The notes: generated by a model not told the origin, from the letters alone. A stretch of 12,802 nucleotides of DNA from Chloroflexota bacterium (GCA_030550075.1 JAUQQB010000041.1:1-12802), one strand, 5' to 3'. Shown: positions 1-7,239, numbered from the stretch's first letter. A program made the numbers and translations.

Positions 1-46
1 ACGGCCCTCAGGGGCCGTGGGGAGGGGGGATTCAGGGGGGTGGGGC
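1..46. repeat. Intergenic repeat, copy A (hairpin plus G-run block)
   Basis: A perfect 7-bp hairpin (ACGGCCC 1-7, loop TCAG, GGGCCGT 12-18) is followed by four G-runs at 19-22, 24-29, 35-40 and 42-45, with loops of 1, 5 and 1 nt. This is a strong G-quadruplex pattern. The same arrangement recurs at 12728-12795. The left arm of this copy (a C-run, as seen in copy B) probably lies just outside the window. Its function is unknown. It could terminate transcription of the gene to the left, but no T-tract follows the hairpin. Confidence 0.6.
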
Positions 47-108
47 TATGGGCCTTCCCAATCCTATAGCCTCAAAACAAATCTGGATGGAGCACCAGGC
101 CGATTTCC

Positions 109-160
109 AGCCCCCGAAGGGGGCTTTCGCAAATTCAGCCCGGCGCTTGAGCGCCGGGCT
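109..160. other. Two adjacent perfect hairpins upstream of mutS
   Basis: Hairpin 1 is AGCCCCC (109-115), loop GAA, GGGGGCT (119-125). Hairpin 2 is AGCCCGGCGC (137-146), loop TTGA, GCGCCGGGCT (151-160), a perfect 10-bp stem with a tetraloop. Neither has a proper T-tract on either strand, so calling them terminators would be weak. They lie immediately upstream of the putative mutS -10 box and may end an upstream transcript or insulate mutS. Confidence 0.55.
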
Positions 161-166
161 TAAGTG

Positions 167-172
167 TATACT
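167..172 (+). promoter_or_regulatory. Putative -10 box for mutS
   Basis: TATACT lies 29 nt upstream of the mutS ATG and just after the second hairpin. The nearest -35-like hexamer, TTGAGC at 147-152, has a spacer of only 14 nt and lies inside the hairpin stem and loop. The promoter call therefore rests mainly on the -10 box. A transcript starting near 179 would have a short leader containing the ribosome binding site. Confidence 0.35.
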
Positions 173-186
173 GAAAACAGTTCGCC

Positions 187-194
187 GGAGGGAG
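187..194 (+). promoter_or_regulatory. Ribosome binding site of mutS
   Basis: GGAGGGAG ends 7 nt before the ATG at 202. It supports that start over the in-frame TTG at 196, which would leave only 1 nt of spacing. Confidence 0.75.
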
Positions 195-201
195 ATTGAG
201 G

Positions 202-2808
202 ATGGAAGATCTCACGCCCATCCGCCGCCAGTACCTCGAGCTCAAACGACAATACCCGGATGCCATTCTCTTCTTCCGGCTGGGCGATTTCTATGAGGCC
301 TTCGATGAAGATGCGGAAGTGGTGGCCCGGGAACTCGATCTCATACTCACCTCCCGGCCCATCGGGAAGGGACAGCGGGCCCCGATGGCGGGCATCCCGT
401 ATCACGCGGTGGAACCTTATCTGGCCCGTCTGGTGGAGAGAGGCTACCGGGTGGCGATTGCGGAACAGGTCGGCGAGCCCGTGAACGGCCTGATGCCCCG
501 CCGCGTGATACGGGTGGTGACCCCCGGAACCGCCCTGGAGCCCACCCTGTTAGACGAGCGGAAGCCGAACTATCTGGCGGCGTGGATCGAGACGGAAGAA
601 GGAGTTGGTCTGGCCTATTGTGAAGCCAGCACCGGGCATTTCGCTGCGACTCAGTGGACGGGTCCGGAGGCCCGACGGGAAGCAGAAGCGGAGCTCTTGC
701 GAATTGCCCCTCGAGAATGTCTCTACCCCGTTGCTCCGGGAGAGCCTTCCGCGCCGCCGGTTCTCGCTGAAGAGGGCTTTCCCATTCATTTCACCCCATT
801 TCCCCTCTATCGTTTTGAACCCGGAGCCGCTCGCACAGCCCTCCAGGAGCATTTTCAGGTGGTCTCATTGCACGCCTTTGGCCTGGAGGATCAACCGCTG
901 GCGCTACGGGCCGCCGGGGCCATCGTTCAATATCTACGGGAAACCCGGCCGGAGGCCCTCTCGATCTTCACATCGCTGGAAACTTATACCACCGCCGGAT
1001 ACATGAGCCTGGATCCGGCGACTCGTCGCCATCTTGAGTTAACCGGGAGCATCGCGGGGGACGCCCGGAAAGGGTCCCTGCTCGCTGTGCTGGATTTCAC
1101 CCGCACGCCCATGGGGGGGCGGCTGTTGCGCGCCTGGATCTCTCAACCGTTGCGCGATCGGTCGGCCATCGAGGCCCGGCTGGATCAGGTGGAATCGTTC
1201 GTGGAAGATCCCATCGCCCGGGAGCGGCTGGCGGAGCGGCTGCGAGGGTTTCCGGATCTGGAACGGCTGGCCGGGCGGGCCCGCAGCGGCCTGGCCTCCC
1301 CCCGGGATCTGGCTGCGTTGCGCCGGGCTTTAGGGGTCGTGCCGGAGATTCAAGCGCTCCTCTACCGGATGGAAGGACCGCAGGCGGAGGCCATCCGGCC
1401 GCTGGCCGCTCGCCTGGATCCGATCCCCGAGTTGCTGGATCTGCTCACTCGGGCCCTGGTGGAAGATCCTCCCGCCACCCTGCAGGAAGGGGGAGCGATC
1501 CGGCCCGGTTTCTCCGAGGAGCTGGACCGCTGGCGGGCGATGGCGAAGGAAGCACAGGCCTGGCTGGCGGATCTGGAGCAGCGAGAGCGGGAGCGAACCG
1601 GCATTCGCACATTGAAGGTGGGTTACAACAAGGTCTTCGGATATTACATCGAGGTCTCGAAGGCAGCGGCGCGGCAAGTGCCTTCCGATTACATCCGAAA
1701 GCAGACGCTGGTCAACGCGGAGCGATTCATCACTCCGGAGTTGAAGGAATATGAAACCCTGGTCCTGAACGCGGAGGCCCGTCAGGCCGAGCTGGAGGCG
1801 GAGCTGTTCCGGGAGCTCTGTCGTCAGGTTGGGGAAGCAGCGCCCCGGTTGCGGGAGATGGCCGGAGCGATCGCACACCTGGATGTGGTCGTCGCGCTGG
1901 CGGAGGCGGCAGCTCGCTATCGGTATGTGCGCCCGGAGCTGGTGGAGGAGGACATCCTGGAGATCCGGGGCGGGCGGCATCCGGTGGTGGAGCAGGCCCT
2001 GGCCGGCCGGTTTGTTCCGAATGATGTCCTGCTGGATGAGGAAGGGCGCCTCCTGATCCTGACCGGCCCGAACATGGCGGGGAAGAGCACCCTGTTGCGT
2101 CAGGTCGCCCTCATCGTGCTGATGGCGCAGATGGGCTCCTTTGTCCCCGCGGACCGGGTCCGGTTGCGGCCGGTGGATCGCATCTTCACCCGCATCGGTG
2201 CCCACGATGAGCTGGCGGCGGGTCGTTCCACGTTCATGGTCGAAATGAGCGAGACCGCCTATATCCTGCATCAGGCGACCGTGGAGAGCCTCGTGGTGCT
2301 GGATGAGATCGGGCGAGGAACCAGCACCTATGATGGCCTGGCCATCGCCTGGGCGGTGGCGGAATATTTACACAACCATCCGAAGCGGCGGCCGAAGGTG
2401 CTGTTTGCCACCCATTACCACGAGCTGACCGCCCTGGCGGCGTATCTGCCGCGGGTCCGCAATGCCCACATGGCCGTGGCGGAGGTCGAGGGGCGGATCG
2501 TCTTTCTATATCAGGTTCGGCCGGGCGGCGCGGATCGAAGCTATGGGATCCATGTGGCGGAACTGGCCGGGCTGCCCCGGCCGGTCATCCGGCGGGCGCG
2601 GGAGCTGCTCAACCGGCTGGAGCGCGGCGAGCCTGCCGTGCGGCCCAAAGCCCCTCCTCCAGCCGCGCCGTTGCCCCTCTTTGCGGAGCATCCGGTCGTT
2701 CATGCCCTTCGCCATCTGGATCCGGAGTCCCTTTCCCCCCTGGAGGCGCTTCACAAGCTGTATGAGCTGAAGGGATTGATCGAGAAGGCATCCGCCTCAT
2801 CCGGTTAG
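202..2808 (+). CDS. mutS: DNA mismatch repair protein MutS
   Basis: MutS binds base mismatches and small loops in new DNA and, as an ATP-driven sliding clamp, starts mismatch repair in the cytoplasm. The protein has 868 residues, the usual length for MutS1 (E. coli about 850). The mismatch-reading Phe-X-Glu motif is intact as F30-Y31-E32 within GDFYEAF. The core and clamp domains follow, then the ABC-type ATPase with Walker A GPNMAGKST at 622-630, Walker B ending in D701-E702, the signature-like GRGTSTYDG stretch just after it, and the conserved THYHEL at 737-742. The tail has an LPLF segment near 824-827 that resembles a clamp-binding peptide but lacks the usual Gln. The C-terminal dimerisation segment appears complete. 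No mutL is visible nearby, and the gene is probably monocistronic. The MutS1 identity is firm, because MutS2 lacks the N-terminal mismatch domain. Confidence 0.98.
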   Translation: MEDLTPIRRQYLELKRQYPDAILFFRLGDFYEAFDEDAEVVARELDLILTSRPIGKGQRAPMAGIPYHAVEPYLARLVERGYRVAIAEQVGEPVNGLMPRRVIRVVTPGTALEPTLLDERKPNYLAAWIETEEGVGLAYCEASTGHFAATQWTGPEARREAEAELLRIAPRECLYPVAPGEPSAPPVLAEEGFPIHFTPFPLYRFEPGAARTALQEHFQVVSLHAFGLEDQPLALRAAGAIVQYLRETRPEALSIFTSLETYTTAGYMSLDPATRRHLELTGSIAGDARKGSLLAVLDFTRTPMGGRLLRAWISQPLRDRSAIEARLDQVESFVEDPIARERLAERLRGFPDLERLAGRARSGLASPRDLAALRRALGVVPEIQALLYRMEGPQAEAIRPLAARLDPIPELLDLLTRALVEDPPATLQEGGAIRPGFSEELDRWRAMAKEAQAWLADLEQRERERTGIRTLKVGYNKVFGYYIEVSKAAARQVPSDYIRKQTLVNAERFITPELKEYETLVLNAEARQAELEAELFRELCRQVGEAAPRLREMAGAIAHLDVVVALAEAAARYRYVRPELVEEDILEIRGGRHPVVEQALAGRFVPNDVLLDEEGRLLILTGPNMAGKSTLLRQVALIVLMAQMGSFVPADRVRLRPVDRIFTRIGAHDELAAGRSTFMVEMSETAYILHQATVESLVVLDEIGRGTSTYDGLAIAWAVAEYLHNHPKRRPKVLFATHYHELTALAAYLPRVRNAHMAVAEVEGRIVFLYQVRPGGADRSYGIHVAELAGLPRPVIRRARELLNRLERGEPAVRPKAPPPAAPLPLFAEHPVVHALRHLDPESLSPLEALHKLYELKGLIEKASASSG

Positions 2809-2823
2809 GAACAGTTCCTTGTG

Positions 2824-3163
2824 ATGCTATCTGCCCAGTTGCTGCCGCGCTGGCTGAGGGAGATCTACTCGGATTCGGAGCAGGAACAGCTGATCCTGGG
2901 CTTCCTCATCGGCGCTGGCCGTGGATGAAGTGGAGATTTGAGATGGAAAAGAGGTCCCTATCGAAATCGCCGTTTATCTCAGCAACTCGGCCGGGATCTT
3001 TCAGGTTCAGGAAATCCTGGCCCGCAAAGTGATGGTGACCCCTCTGAGAGACCAGGTGCGGATCGTGGTATCCGCCCGATCCGAGACCCCGCTGGCGGAT
3101 CAGCGTATCATTCAGAAAGTGGTGTTTGAGAACGGACACTTTCAGGTGGCCCAGGATGGGTGA
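2824..3163 (+). pseudogene. Decayed hypothetical gene (frameshift plus in-frame stop)
   Basis: This stretch has no intact gene but reads as broken protein. Frame 1 from the ATG at 2824 gives about 34 residues, beginning MLSAQLLPRWLREIYSDSEQ, then stops at 2926-2928. The protein-like reading seems to continue in frame 2 from about 2912 (ALAVDEVEI). It hits a TGA at 2939-2941, then runs without interruption as DGKEVPIEIAVYLSN and onward to a TGA at 3161-3163. The second piece is rich in alternating hydrophobic residues, which suggests beta strands, and has no good start codon or ribosome binding site. One frameshift plus one stop explains the pattern. I do not recognise the family. The 3' end overlaps the end of the convergent minus-strand gene by 22 nt. 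The alternative is non-coding sequence with chance open frames. Confidence 0.45.
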
Positions 3164-4272
3164 TGGAGCTCAGGAAGGCTCCCCAGGGCGGTCTCACAGA
3201 GATGATCATAATGGGATGCCCACGCCGACCAGGTCCATGCGGAGAGCGCTTGGCGGATCTCCGATGGATCTTGTGGGGGACCCCACAGGAGCACCCTTAG
3301 TCGTTCGCCGAGATCTTCTGGGCTCTCGTAGGCGCATGGAGGCCGAAGCGCCTCGGGAAGGGCATCCTGGAGCCCGGACCCGGCCGGGGCCAGCGGCCAT
3401 AGGCCCTCAAAGGCCAGGCGCATCAGATGAATGGGGGAGTGCAGTCGAATGCTTCCTTCCACAACCACTCGAGCGGCAGACGCCCAGCGTCGGGTTTCGG
3501 GGGCTTCCGGGCTCAGGATCCCCAGGATGTGAGCGCGGAGGCGGGGAGGAAGCCGCTGTATGCGAGCCGCCTCGATTTCAGGGCGCTCGCTCAGGAGCAG
3601 CAGCCGGAAGCTTCGTGAATGGGAGGCCAGGCGATTCATAGTGGCGATTAAGAGGGAGATTTCTTCCGCCGCGCCTCGTAGAATCCAGAGCGCCAGCGGT
3701 TCACGGAAAGATGGGGCTTCCGAGGTGGAGGGGAGGGGCTCAAAGCCTGGGGGCAACACGACCGCGTGGTTTCCAACCTGGAGGGCGAGTTCGGGCTCAT
3801 ATTGCGAAAGAACATGGAGGAAACGCTGGCGCTGGCCCTCGCCATGGAATAAACAGCGCTGGATGGTTCGGGCCGTGCGGATCTCGGTGGTGATCTCTTC
3901 CGATGTGGAAGTTTCGATGCAGGCCATCGCGCTGATATGCCAGTAGATCCAGAGAGGAATCCCTGTCAGCAGATCTGCGGTCTCCTCGACAAAGGTCGAG
4001 CCATCCAGGCCATCGGTCAGAAGGACGAAATCGGGCCGCCCGGCAGGCTGACGGGAGGGATCTCGAATGGCAGAGCCTGTGAGATGGCGCCGGATTCGTC
4101 GGGCTAGCTGCCTCGCCCGCTCCTGAGCGATGGGAAGAGAAATCCTGGAGGACATCCCGGGCGAGGGAGGAAGGGTAAACGCGAGAATTTGATGACGGCT
4201 GTGGCGGGTCCAGCCCTCGATCCACAATCGGCGTTCGGCGGTCAGCCAGGGATCCAGGATCCAGATCTTCAT
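3142..4272 (-). CDS. Divergent DUF3524 / tRNA-queuosine mannosyltransferase-like protein
   Basis: The 376-residue soluble protein has a two-domain, GT-B-like layout. The N-terminal half resembles the DUF3524 domain (GTDC1/QTMAN), which in animals transfers mannose to queuosine in tRNA. Points of likeness are the opening MKIWILDPWL, the WIEGWTRHSRH stretch (17-27), a PDFVLLTDGLD strand (80-90), a YWH motif (110-112) and VVLPPGFE (171-178). The second half has the expected strand (LALWILRG, 193-200) and a late LAFEGLWPLAP segment (286-296). Two hallmarks seem lost. The family's HEN motif reads HIS at 112-114, and the EFFG-type motif before the last Glu is not recognisable. Activity or substrate may therefore have changed. 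It runs opposite to its neighbours, with no clear ribosome binding site before the ATG at 4272. The family call is from memory of the motifs, and a generic glycosyltransferase is the alternative. Confidence 0.55.
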   Translation of the reverse strand: MKIWILDPWLTAERRLWIEGWTRHSRHQILAFTLPPSPGMSSRISLPIAQERARQLARRIRRHLTGSAIRDPSRQPAGRPDFVLLTDGLDGSTFVEETADLLTGIPLWIYWHISAMACIETSTSEEITTEIRTARTIQRCLFHGEGQRQRFLHVLSQYEPELALQVGNHAVVLPPGFEPLPSTSEAPSFREPLALWILRGAAEEISLLIATMNRLASHSRSFRLLLLSERPEIEAARIQRLPPRLRAHILGILSPEAPETRRWASAARVVVEGSIRLHSPIHLMRLAFEGLWPLAPAGSGLQDALPEALRPPCAYESPEDLGERLRVLLWGPPQDPSEIRQALSAWTWSAWASHYDHLCETALGSLPELHHPSWAT

Positions 4273-4297
4273 GCGCTATAACCAACCAGGAGACCCT

Positions 4298-4338
4298 GAG
4301 CACGGGCGGAACTGTCAAAGGTGATCCTGCCCGCGCTC
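4298..4338. other. Inverted repeat between the divergent genes
   Basis: GAGCACGGGC (4298-4307) and GCCCGCGCTC (4329-4338) pair at 9 of 10 positions around a 21-nt loop. The loop contains TTGACA on the minus strand (4318-4313), which matches a consensus -35, although no convincing -10 lies at the right distance. It could be an operator or a chance palindrome, and it sits just upstream of the nuoA -35. Confidence 0.3.
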
Positions 4339-4346
4339 CAGTCACC

Positions 4347-4375
4347 TTGATCTCAACTCAGACGCATGCTATAAT
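4347..4375 (+). promoter_or_regulatory. Strong sigma-70-type promoter for nuoA
   Basis: TTGATC (4347-4352), a 17-nt spacer and TATAAT (4370-4375) form a near-consensus promoter. TG at 4367-4368 adds an extended -10 element (TGCTATAAT). Transcription should start near 4382, giving a leader of about 34 nt to the GTG start. This is the best promoter in the window. Confidence 0.85.
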
Positions 4376-4401
4376 CGCCACGTGTTTGTGATACTTGCAA
4401 C

Positions 4402-4409
4402 AAGGGGGG
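4402..4409 (+). promoter_or_regulatory. Ribosome binding site that sets the nuoA start
   Basis: AAGGGGGG lies 6 nt before the GTG at 4416. The longer in-frame TTG at 4395 would lie upstream of this site and has no ribosome binding site of its own. The site therefore favours the GTG start. Confidence 0.6.
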
Positions 4410-4415
4410 CAGGCT

Positions 4416-4772
4416 GTGCTTCAAGGGTATATGGTGGTCGGCCTGTATCTTCTCATGTCCTTCGCCCTGTTGGGGGCCATGTTACTCCTCTGGTGGCTGC
4501 TGCGTCCAAAGAAGCCGAATCCTCTCAAGTTCGAAACCTATGAGTGCGGTGTTCAAACCGTTGGGGATGCCTGGGTTCAATTCCGTGCTCAATACTATAT
4601 TTTCGCCCTGATCTTCGTGTTGTTCGATGTGGAAGCGGTTTTCCTCTTCCCATGGGCAGTCGCCTATAATCAATTGGGCTTATATGCCATTATCGAGATG
4701 GCTCTGTTTCTCCTTTTGCTTCTGGGAGGGTTGCTATACGCTTGGCGAAAGGGCGCGCTGGAATGGGTGTGA
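4416..4772 (+). CDS. nuoA: NADH-quinone oxidoreductase subunit A
   Basis: NuoA is a small membrane subunit of respiratory complex I beside the quinone site. It has three transmembrane helices, and its first cytoplasmic loop contacts NuoD/NuoH and changes conformation during turnover. The protein has 118 residues from the GTG start, the normal size. The loop carries the hallmark YECG with its conserved Cys (about C44), and helix 2 carries FDVEAVFLFPWA (about 70-81) with the conserved Asp and Glu. The C-terminal helix is followed by a short basic/aromatic tail. The gene has its own strong promoter and is followed by an intrinsic terminator, so it may be transcribed mostly alone. In most bacteria nuoB, nuoC and nuoD come next, but here nuoH follows. 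Starts at TTG 4395 or ATG 4431 are also possible. Confidence 0.95.
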   Translation: MLQGYMVVGLYLLMSFALLGAMLLLWWLLRPKKPNPLKFETYECGVQTVGDAWVQFRAQYYIFALIFVLFDVEAVFLFPWAVAYNQLGLYAIIEMALFLLLLLGGLLYAWRKGALEWV

Positions 4773-4790
4773 CCCAGAATGGTTTTAGGG

Positions 4791-4850
4791 TTTAGGGTGC
4801 TGAGCCGAGGGCCTTCAGCCCCCGGCCCAGCACCCTAAAGATCTTTTTTC
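4791..4850 (+). terminator. Intrinsic terminator between nuoA and nuoH
   Basis: A 12-bp perfect outer stem (TTTAGGGTGCTG 4791-4802 with CAGCACCCTAAA 4828-4839) continues through two A/C mismatches into GCCG/CGGC and GGGC/GCCC pairs, closed by a small CTTCA loop. A run of six T follows at 4844-4849. It begins 18 nt after the nuoA stop. The likely effect is to end or attenuate the nuoA transcript before nuoH. Confidence 0.85.
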
Positions 4851-4910
4851 TCCCTATTTTCCCTGCACCCCTGGAGCCGCAGGGTGGGAGGGAAAGTCCA
4901 TCCCCCGGAT

Positions 4911-4915
4911 GAGGT
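4911..4915 (+). promoter_or_regulatory. Ribosome binding site favouring the nuoH start at 4921
   Basis: GAGGT lies 5 nt before the ATG at 4921. The alternative ATG at 4909 lies upstream of it. The only purine-rich site near that ATG is at 4883-4893, about 15 nt away, which is too far. I see no clear promoter between the terminator and nuoH. Confidence 0.5.
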
Positions 4916-4920
4916 CGAAT

Positions 4921-6135
4921 ATGGCGCAGATCTATGATTTCATCTACAATCTGCTTCCGTATCTTGGAACCTGGTTGCGTGGCCTGCTTCAAAGCTTGGG
5001 GCTTCCGGAGTGGGCGATCCTCTTAACAATTGGACTGATCAAGGCCTTCCTTCTGGCCAACTTTGGCCTCATTGGGTTCGCCATCCTGACGTATGTCGAG
5101 CGCAAGATTGTGGCCCGCTTTCAGGACCGCCTGGGCCCCAATGTGGCAGGCCCCTATGGAATCCTGCAGCCGGTGGCGGATGGGATCAAGCTGTTGACTA
5201 AAGAAGATACAATGCCGGCGGGGGCGGATCGATGGGTCTATAACTTGGCACCGCTGATCATTGCCACATGCGCCCTGGCGCCACTGGTGGTGGTCCCCTT
5301 TGGACCAGGAGCCATCGGAGCGGACCTCAATATCGGTGTGCTTTACGCCCTGGCGGTAGGGGCGGGAGCGCTGGTGGGCGTGTTGATGGCGGGGTGGGGT
5401 AGCAACAATAAATACGCACTGCTGGGCGCCTTCCGGGCGGTGGCCCAGCTGATCAGTTACGAGATCCCCTCGGTGCTCAGCGTCGTCGTGGTCGTGATGG
5501 TCGCGGGGACCATGTCCACGGTAGGGATTGTGCTCGCCCAGGATGTCCCCTATCTGTTTGTGCTTCCCCTGGCCGCCCTGGTCTTCCTGATGTCTGGGGT
5601 GGCGGAGGTGGGGCGCACCCCCTTCGACCTCCTGGAAGCGGAGTCCGAGATCGTGGCGGGTTTCCACATCGAATACAGCGGCATGAAATTCGCCCTTGTC
5701 TTCCTGGGCGAATTCGTCCATGCGCTGGTGGTGTCCGCGCTCTTTGCCGTTCTCTTCCTGGGCGGGTGGCGCGGGCCCTGGTTGCCGCCGTATCTGTGGA
5801 CACTGATCAAGATGAGCATCGGGATCTTCCTGTTCTTCTGGTTGCGGGCGACACTTCCTCGGATTCGGGTCGATCAAATGCTGAACCTGAACTGGAAGTT
5901 CCTGACCCCGTTAATGATTCTCAATTTGATCGGAGTGGCTCTGGTGGATAAAGGCCTGCGGGCGGCCGGGGTGACCAGCGGGCTCTGGGCGGCCGGCATG
6001 TTCGTCTTCAATATGGCGATGCTGATCGGTGCCCTGGCCATTCCGGGCTATCTGGGGCATCGGGCGCGAATGGCAGCCATGGCCCCGGCCTCCGAAGAGG
6101 AGCTGGAGGCGCTGGAAGCGGCGGCGGCCCATTAA
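4921..6135 (+). CDS. nuoH: NADH-quinone oxidoreductase subunit H
   Basis: NuoH links the quinone cavity to the membrane pumps of complex I. The 404-residue protein keeps the core family motifs: YVERKIVARFQDRLGPN (58-74), then GILQPVADGIKLLTKED (80-96), SYE (179-181, a Glu of the hydrophilic axis) and the quinone-site loop AEVGRTPFDLLEAESEIVAG (228-247). The core ends near residue 343 after NWKFLTPLMILNL. About 60 residues then follow, with one more likely transmembrane helix (about 355-378) and an acidic, Ala-rich tail (SEEELEALEAAAA). Bacterial NuoH is usually about 325-365 residues, so this is a C-terminal extension. nuoI, which normally follows, is missing. An upstream ATG at 4909 would add four residues. 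Confidence 0.97.
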   Translation: MAQIYDFIYNLLPYLGTWLRGLLQSLGLPEWAILLTIGLIKAFLLANFGLIGFAILTYVERKIVARFQDRLGPNVAGPYGILQPVADGIKLLTKEDTMPAGADRWVYNLAPLIIATCALAPLVVVPFGPGAIGADLNIGVLYALAVGAGALVGVLMAGWGSNNKYALLGAFRAVAQLISYEIPSVLSVVVVVMVAGTMSTVGIVLAQDVPYLFVLPLAALVFLMSGVAEVGRTPFDLLEAESEIVAGFHIEYSGMKFALVFLGEFVHALVVSALFAVLFLGGWRGPWLPPYLWTLIKMSIGIFLFFWLRATLPRIRVDQMLNLNWKFLTPLMILNLIGVALVDKGLRAAGVTSGLWAAGMFVFNMAMLIGALAIPGYLGHRARMAAMAPASEEELEALEAAAAH

Positions 6136-6176
6136 TTGTTCCAGTTACGCCATTGACTGTCTTCTGCGGGTTTTGC

Positions 6177-6213
6177 GGGCGGGCCTGGGCGCTGAGGGCG
6201 ATCAGGCCCGCCC
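6177..6213. other. Large intergenic hairpin between nuoH and nuoJ
   Basis: GGGCGGGCCTG (6177-6187) and CAGGCCCGCCC (6203-6213) form a perfect 11-bp stem with a 15-nt loop. No T-tract follows on either strand. The surrounding 6136-6336 gap is where nuoI often sits. I see no CxxCxxCxxxCP ferredoxin motif or other nuoI remnant. The hairpin may stabilise or process the messenger. Confidence 0.5.
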
Positions 6214-6336
6214 TCCAAAACAAGCCTCGCCTCCTCCTACGGCCCTTTGGTCCGTGGGAAGGGAGATCGGGCGAGCGGAGCAACGCCTCATCTTATTCAG
6301 CAACCAGTCTAAAAATCGCGAAGGAGCGCGCGGACG

Positions 6337-6837
6337 ATGACCCTGATCCAGGCCGTTTTCGCTCTGTTGGCCATCCTGACCCTGGGAGCAGGGTTGCTGA
6401 CGGTTCTCAGCCGTCATCTCTTCCATGCGGTTCTTTATCTGATCCTCTCCCTGCTTGGGGTGGCGGGCCTCTTTGTCCTGCTGGAGGCGGAATTCCTGGC
6501 CGGGGTCCAGGTTCTGATCTATATCGGGGCGATTTCTATTCTCATCATTTTCGCGGTGATGCTCACCCGGGGGATGGCCCGCAACCCAGGTCCCCCCTTG
6601 AACAATCAGAGCCTGGCGGCTGCGGTGATCGCCGGGCTCTTTTTTGTCCTCCTGGCTCCGGTCATCGCGGGTTTCCCATGGCCCCAGACAACCCAGGGAG
6701 TCCCCGCTGACACCATTGAAGCTCTGGGCCGTTCCCTGGTGGATCCGAACCAGTTCGCCCTGCCTTTTGAGCTGGCCTCGGTGATGATCCTGGCAGCGTT
6801 GATCGGGGCGATCTTCATTGCTCGGGAGAAGCGTTAG
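6337..6837 (+). CDS. nuoJ: NADH-quinone oxidoreductase subunit J
   Basis: NuoJ is a five-helix membrane subunit between NuoH and NuoK. Its third helix carries a pi-bulge that rotates during turnover and gates the link from the quinone site to the pumps. The 166-residue protein has the normal length. The key stretch is AEFLAGVQVLIYIGAISILI (51-70), with conserved E52, the bulge tyrosine Y62 and G64. Two further helices are separated by a Pro-rich extramembrane loop (about 105-140). AAGGAG (6321-6326) lies 10 nt before the ATG. It follows nuoH after a 201-nt gap with a hairpin, and precedes nuoK by 74 nt. Confidence 0.95.
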   Translation: MTLIQAVFALLAILTLGAGLLTVLSRHLFHAVLYLILSLLGVAGLFVLLEAEFLAGVQVLIYIGAISILIIFAVMLTRGMARNPGPPLNNQSLAAAVIAGLFFVLLAPVIAGFPWPQTTQGVPADTIEALGRSLVDPNQFALPFELASVMILAALIGAIFIAREKR

Positions 6838-6911
6838 TCTTCCGGCTGACCTCGCGCTCTGGACGAACTGGTCGGGTCCTTTAAGATCTCGTATCCATCG
6901 GGAGGTCCTGG

Positions 6912-7220
6912 ATGGTTTCCCTATCCTGGTATCTGCTGGTGGCTGCTGCCTTGTTTTGCATTGGCGTTTATGGGGTGCTGGCCCGACGCAATGCGATCGC
7001 TATCCTGATGGCGATCGAGCTGATGTTAAACGCGGTGAACCTGAGTCTGGTGGCGTTCTGGCGGTATCTCCATCCCGCCGTGACTACCGGCCAGGTCTTC
7101 GCCCTTTTTGTGCTGGTTGTCGCGGCGGCGGAGGCGGCCGCTGGTCTGGCGCTGATCATCAGCATTTATCGGAATCGCGAGACGGTCGATGTGGAGAACA
7201 TCGATCTCCTGAAAGGCTAA
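6912..7220 (+). CDS. nuoK: NADH-quinone oxidoreductase subunit K
   Basis: NuoK is an MrpC-like three-helix membrane subunit that forms part of the fourth proton path of complex I beside NuoJ. The 102-residue protein has the usual length. Both essential membrane glutamates are present: E36 in MAIELMLNAVNL and E74 in AAAEAAAGLAL. GGGAGGT (6900-6906) lies 5 nt before the ATG. It is followed by nuoL after only 19 nt, so the two are certainly cotranscribed. Confidence 0.97.
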   Translation: MVSLSWYLLVAAALFCIGVYGVLARRNAIAILMAIELMLNAVNLSLVAFWRYLHPAVTTGQVFALFVLVVAAAEAAAGLALIISIYRNRETVDVENIDLLKG

Positions 7221-7239
7221 TCCTTCGAGGTGGAGACGG

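Noticed and set aside
44..71. GGCTAT/ATAGCC inverted repeat with an inner GGG/CCC
   Set aside because: The stem is short with a large bulge and no T-tract follows. It overlaps the G-run element and is too weak to call.
1330..2271. Long open frame antisense to mutS
   Set aside because: It is fully covered by mutS and rich in Arg, Gln, His and Pro, as expected for the reverse of a GC-rich gene. It has no recognisable domain.
2807..2819. Palindrome AGGAAC-A-GTTCCT at the mutS stop
   Set aside because: A one-base loop cannot form a normal hairpin, there is no T-tract beyond two T, and a 13-nt palindrome can occur by chance.
3126..3641. Plus-strand open frame opposite the glycosyltransferase-like gene
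   Set aside because: Gly/Arg/Pro-rich and without domain likeness, while the minus-strand frame is longer and shows family motifs.
4276..4318. Minus-strand promoter for the glycosyltransferase-like gene (TTGACA at 4318-4313)
   Set aside because: No -10-like hexamer lies 16-18 nt away. The only TATA-like site (TTATAG, 4281-4276) is 31 nt off and too close to the ATG.
4784..4797. Two TTTAGGG units resembling a telomere repeat
   Set aside because: Only two units occur, and the second is part of the terminator stem, so this is coincidence.
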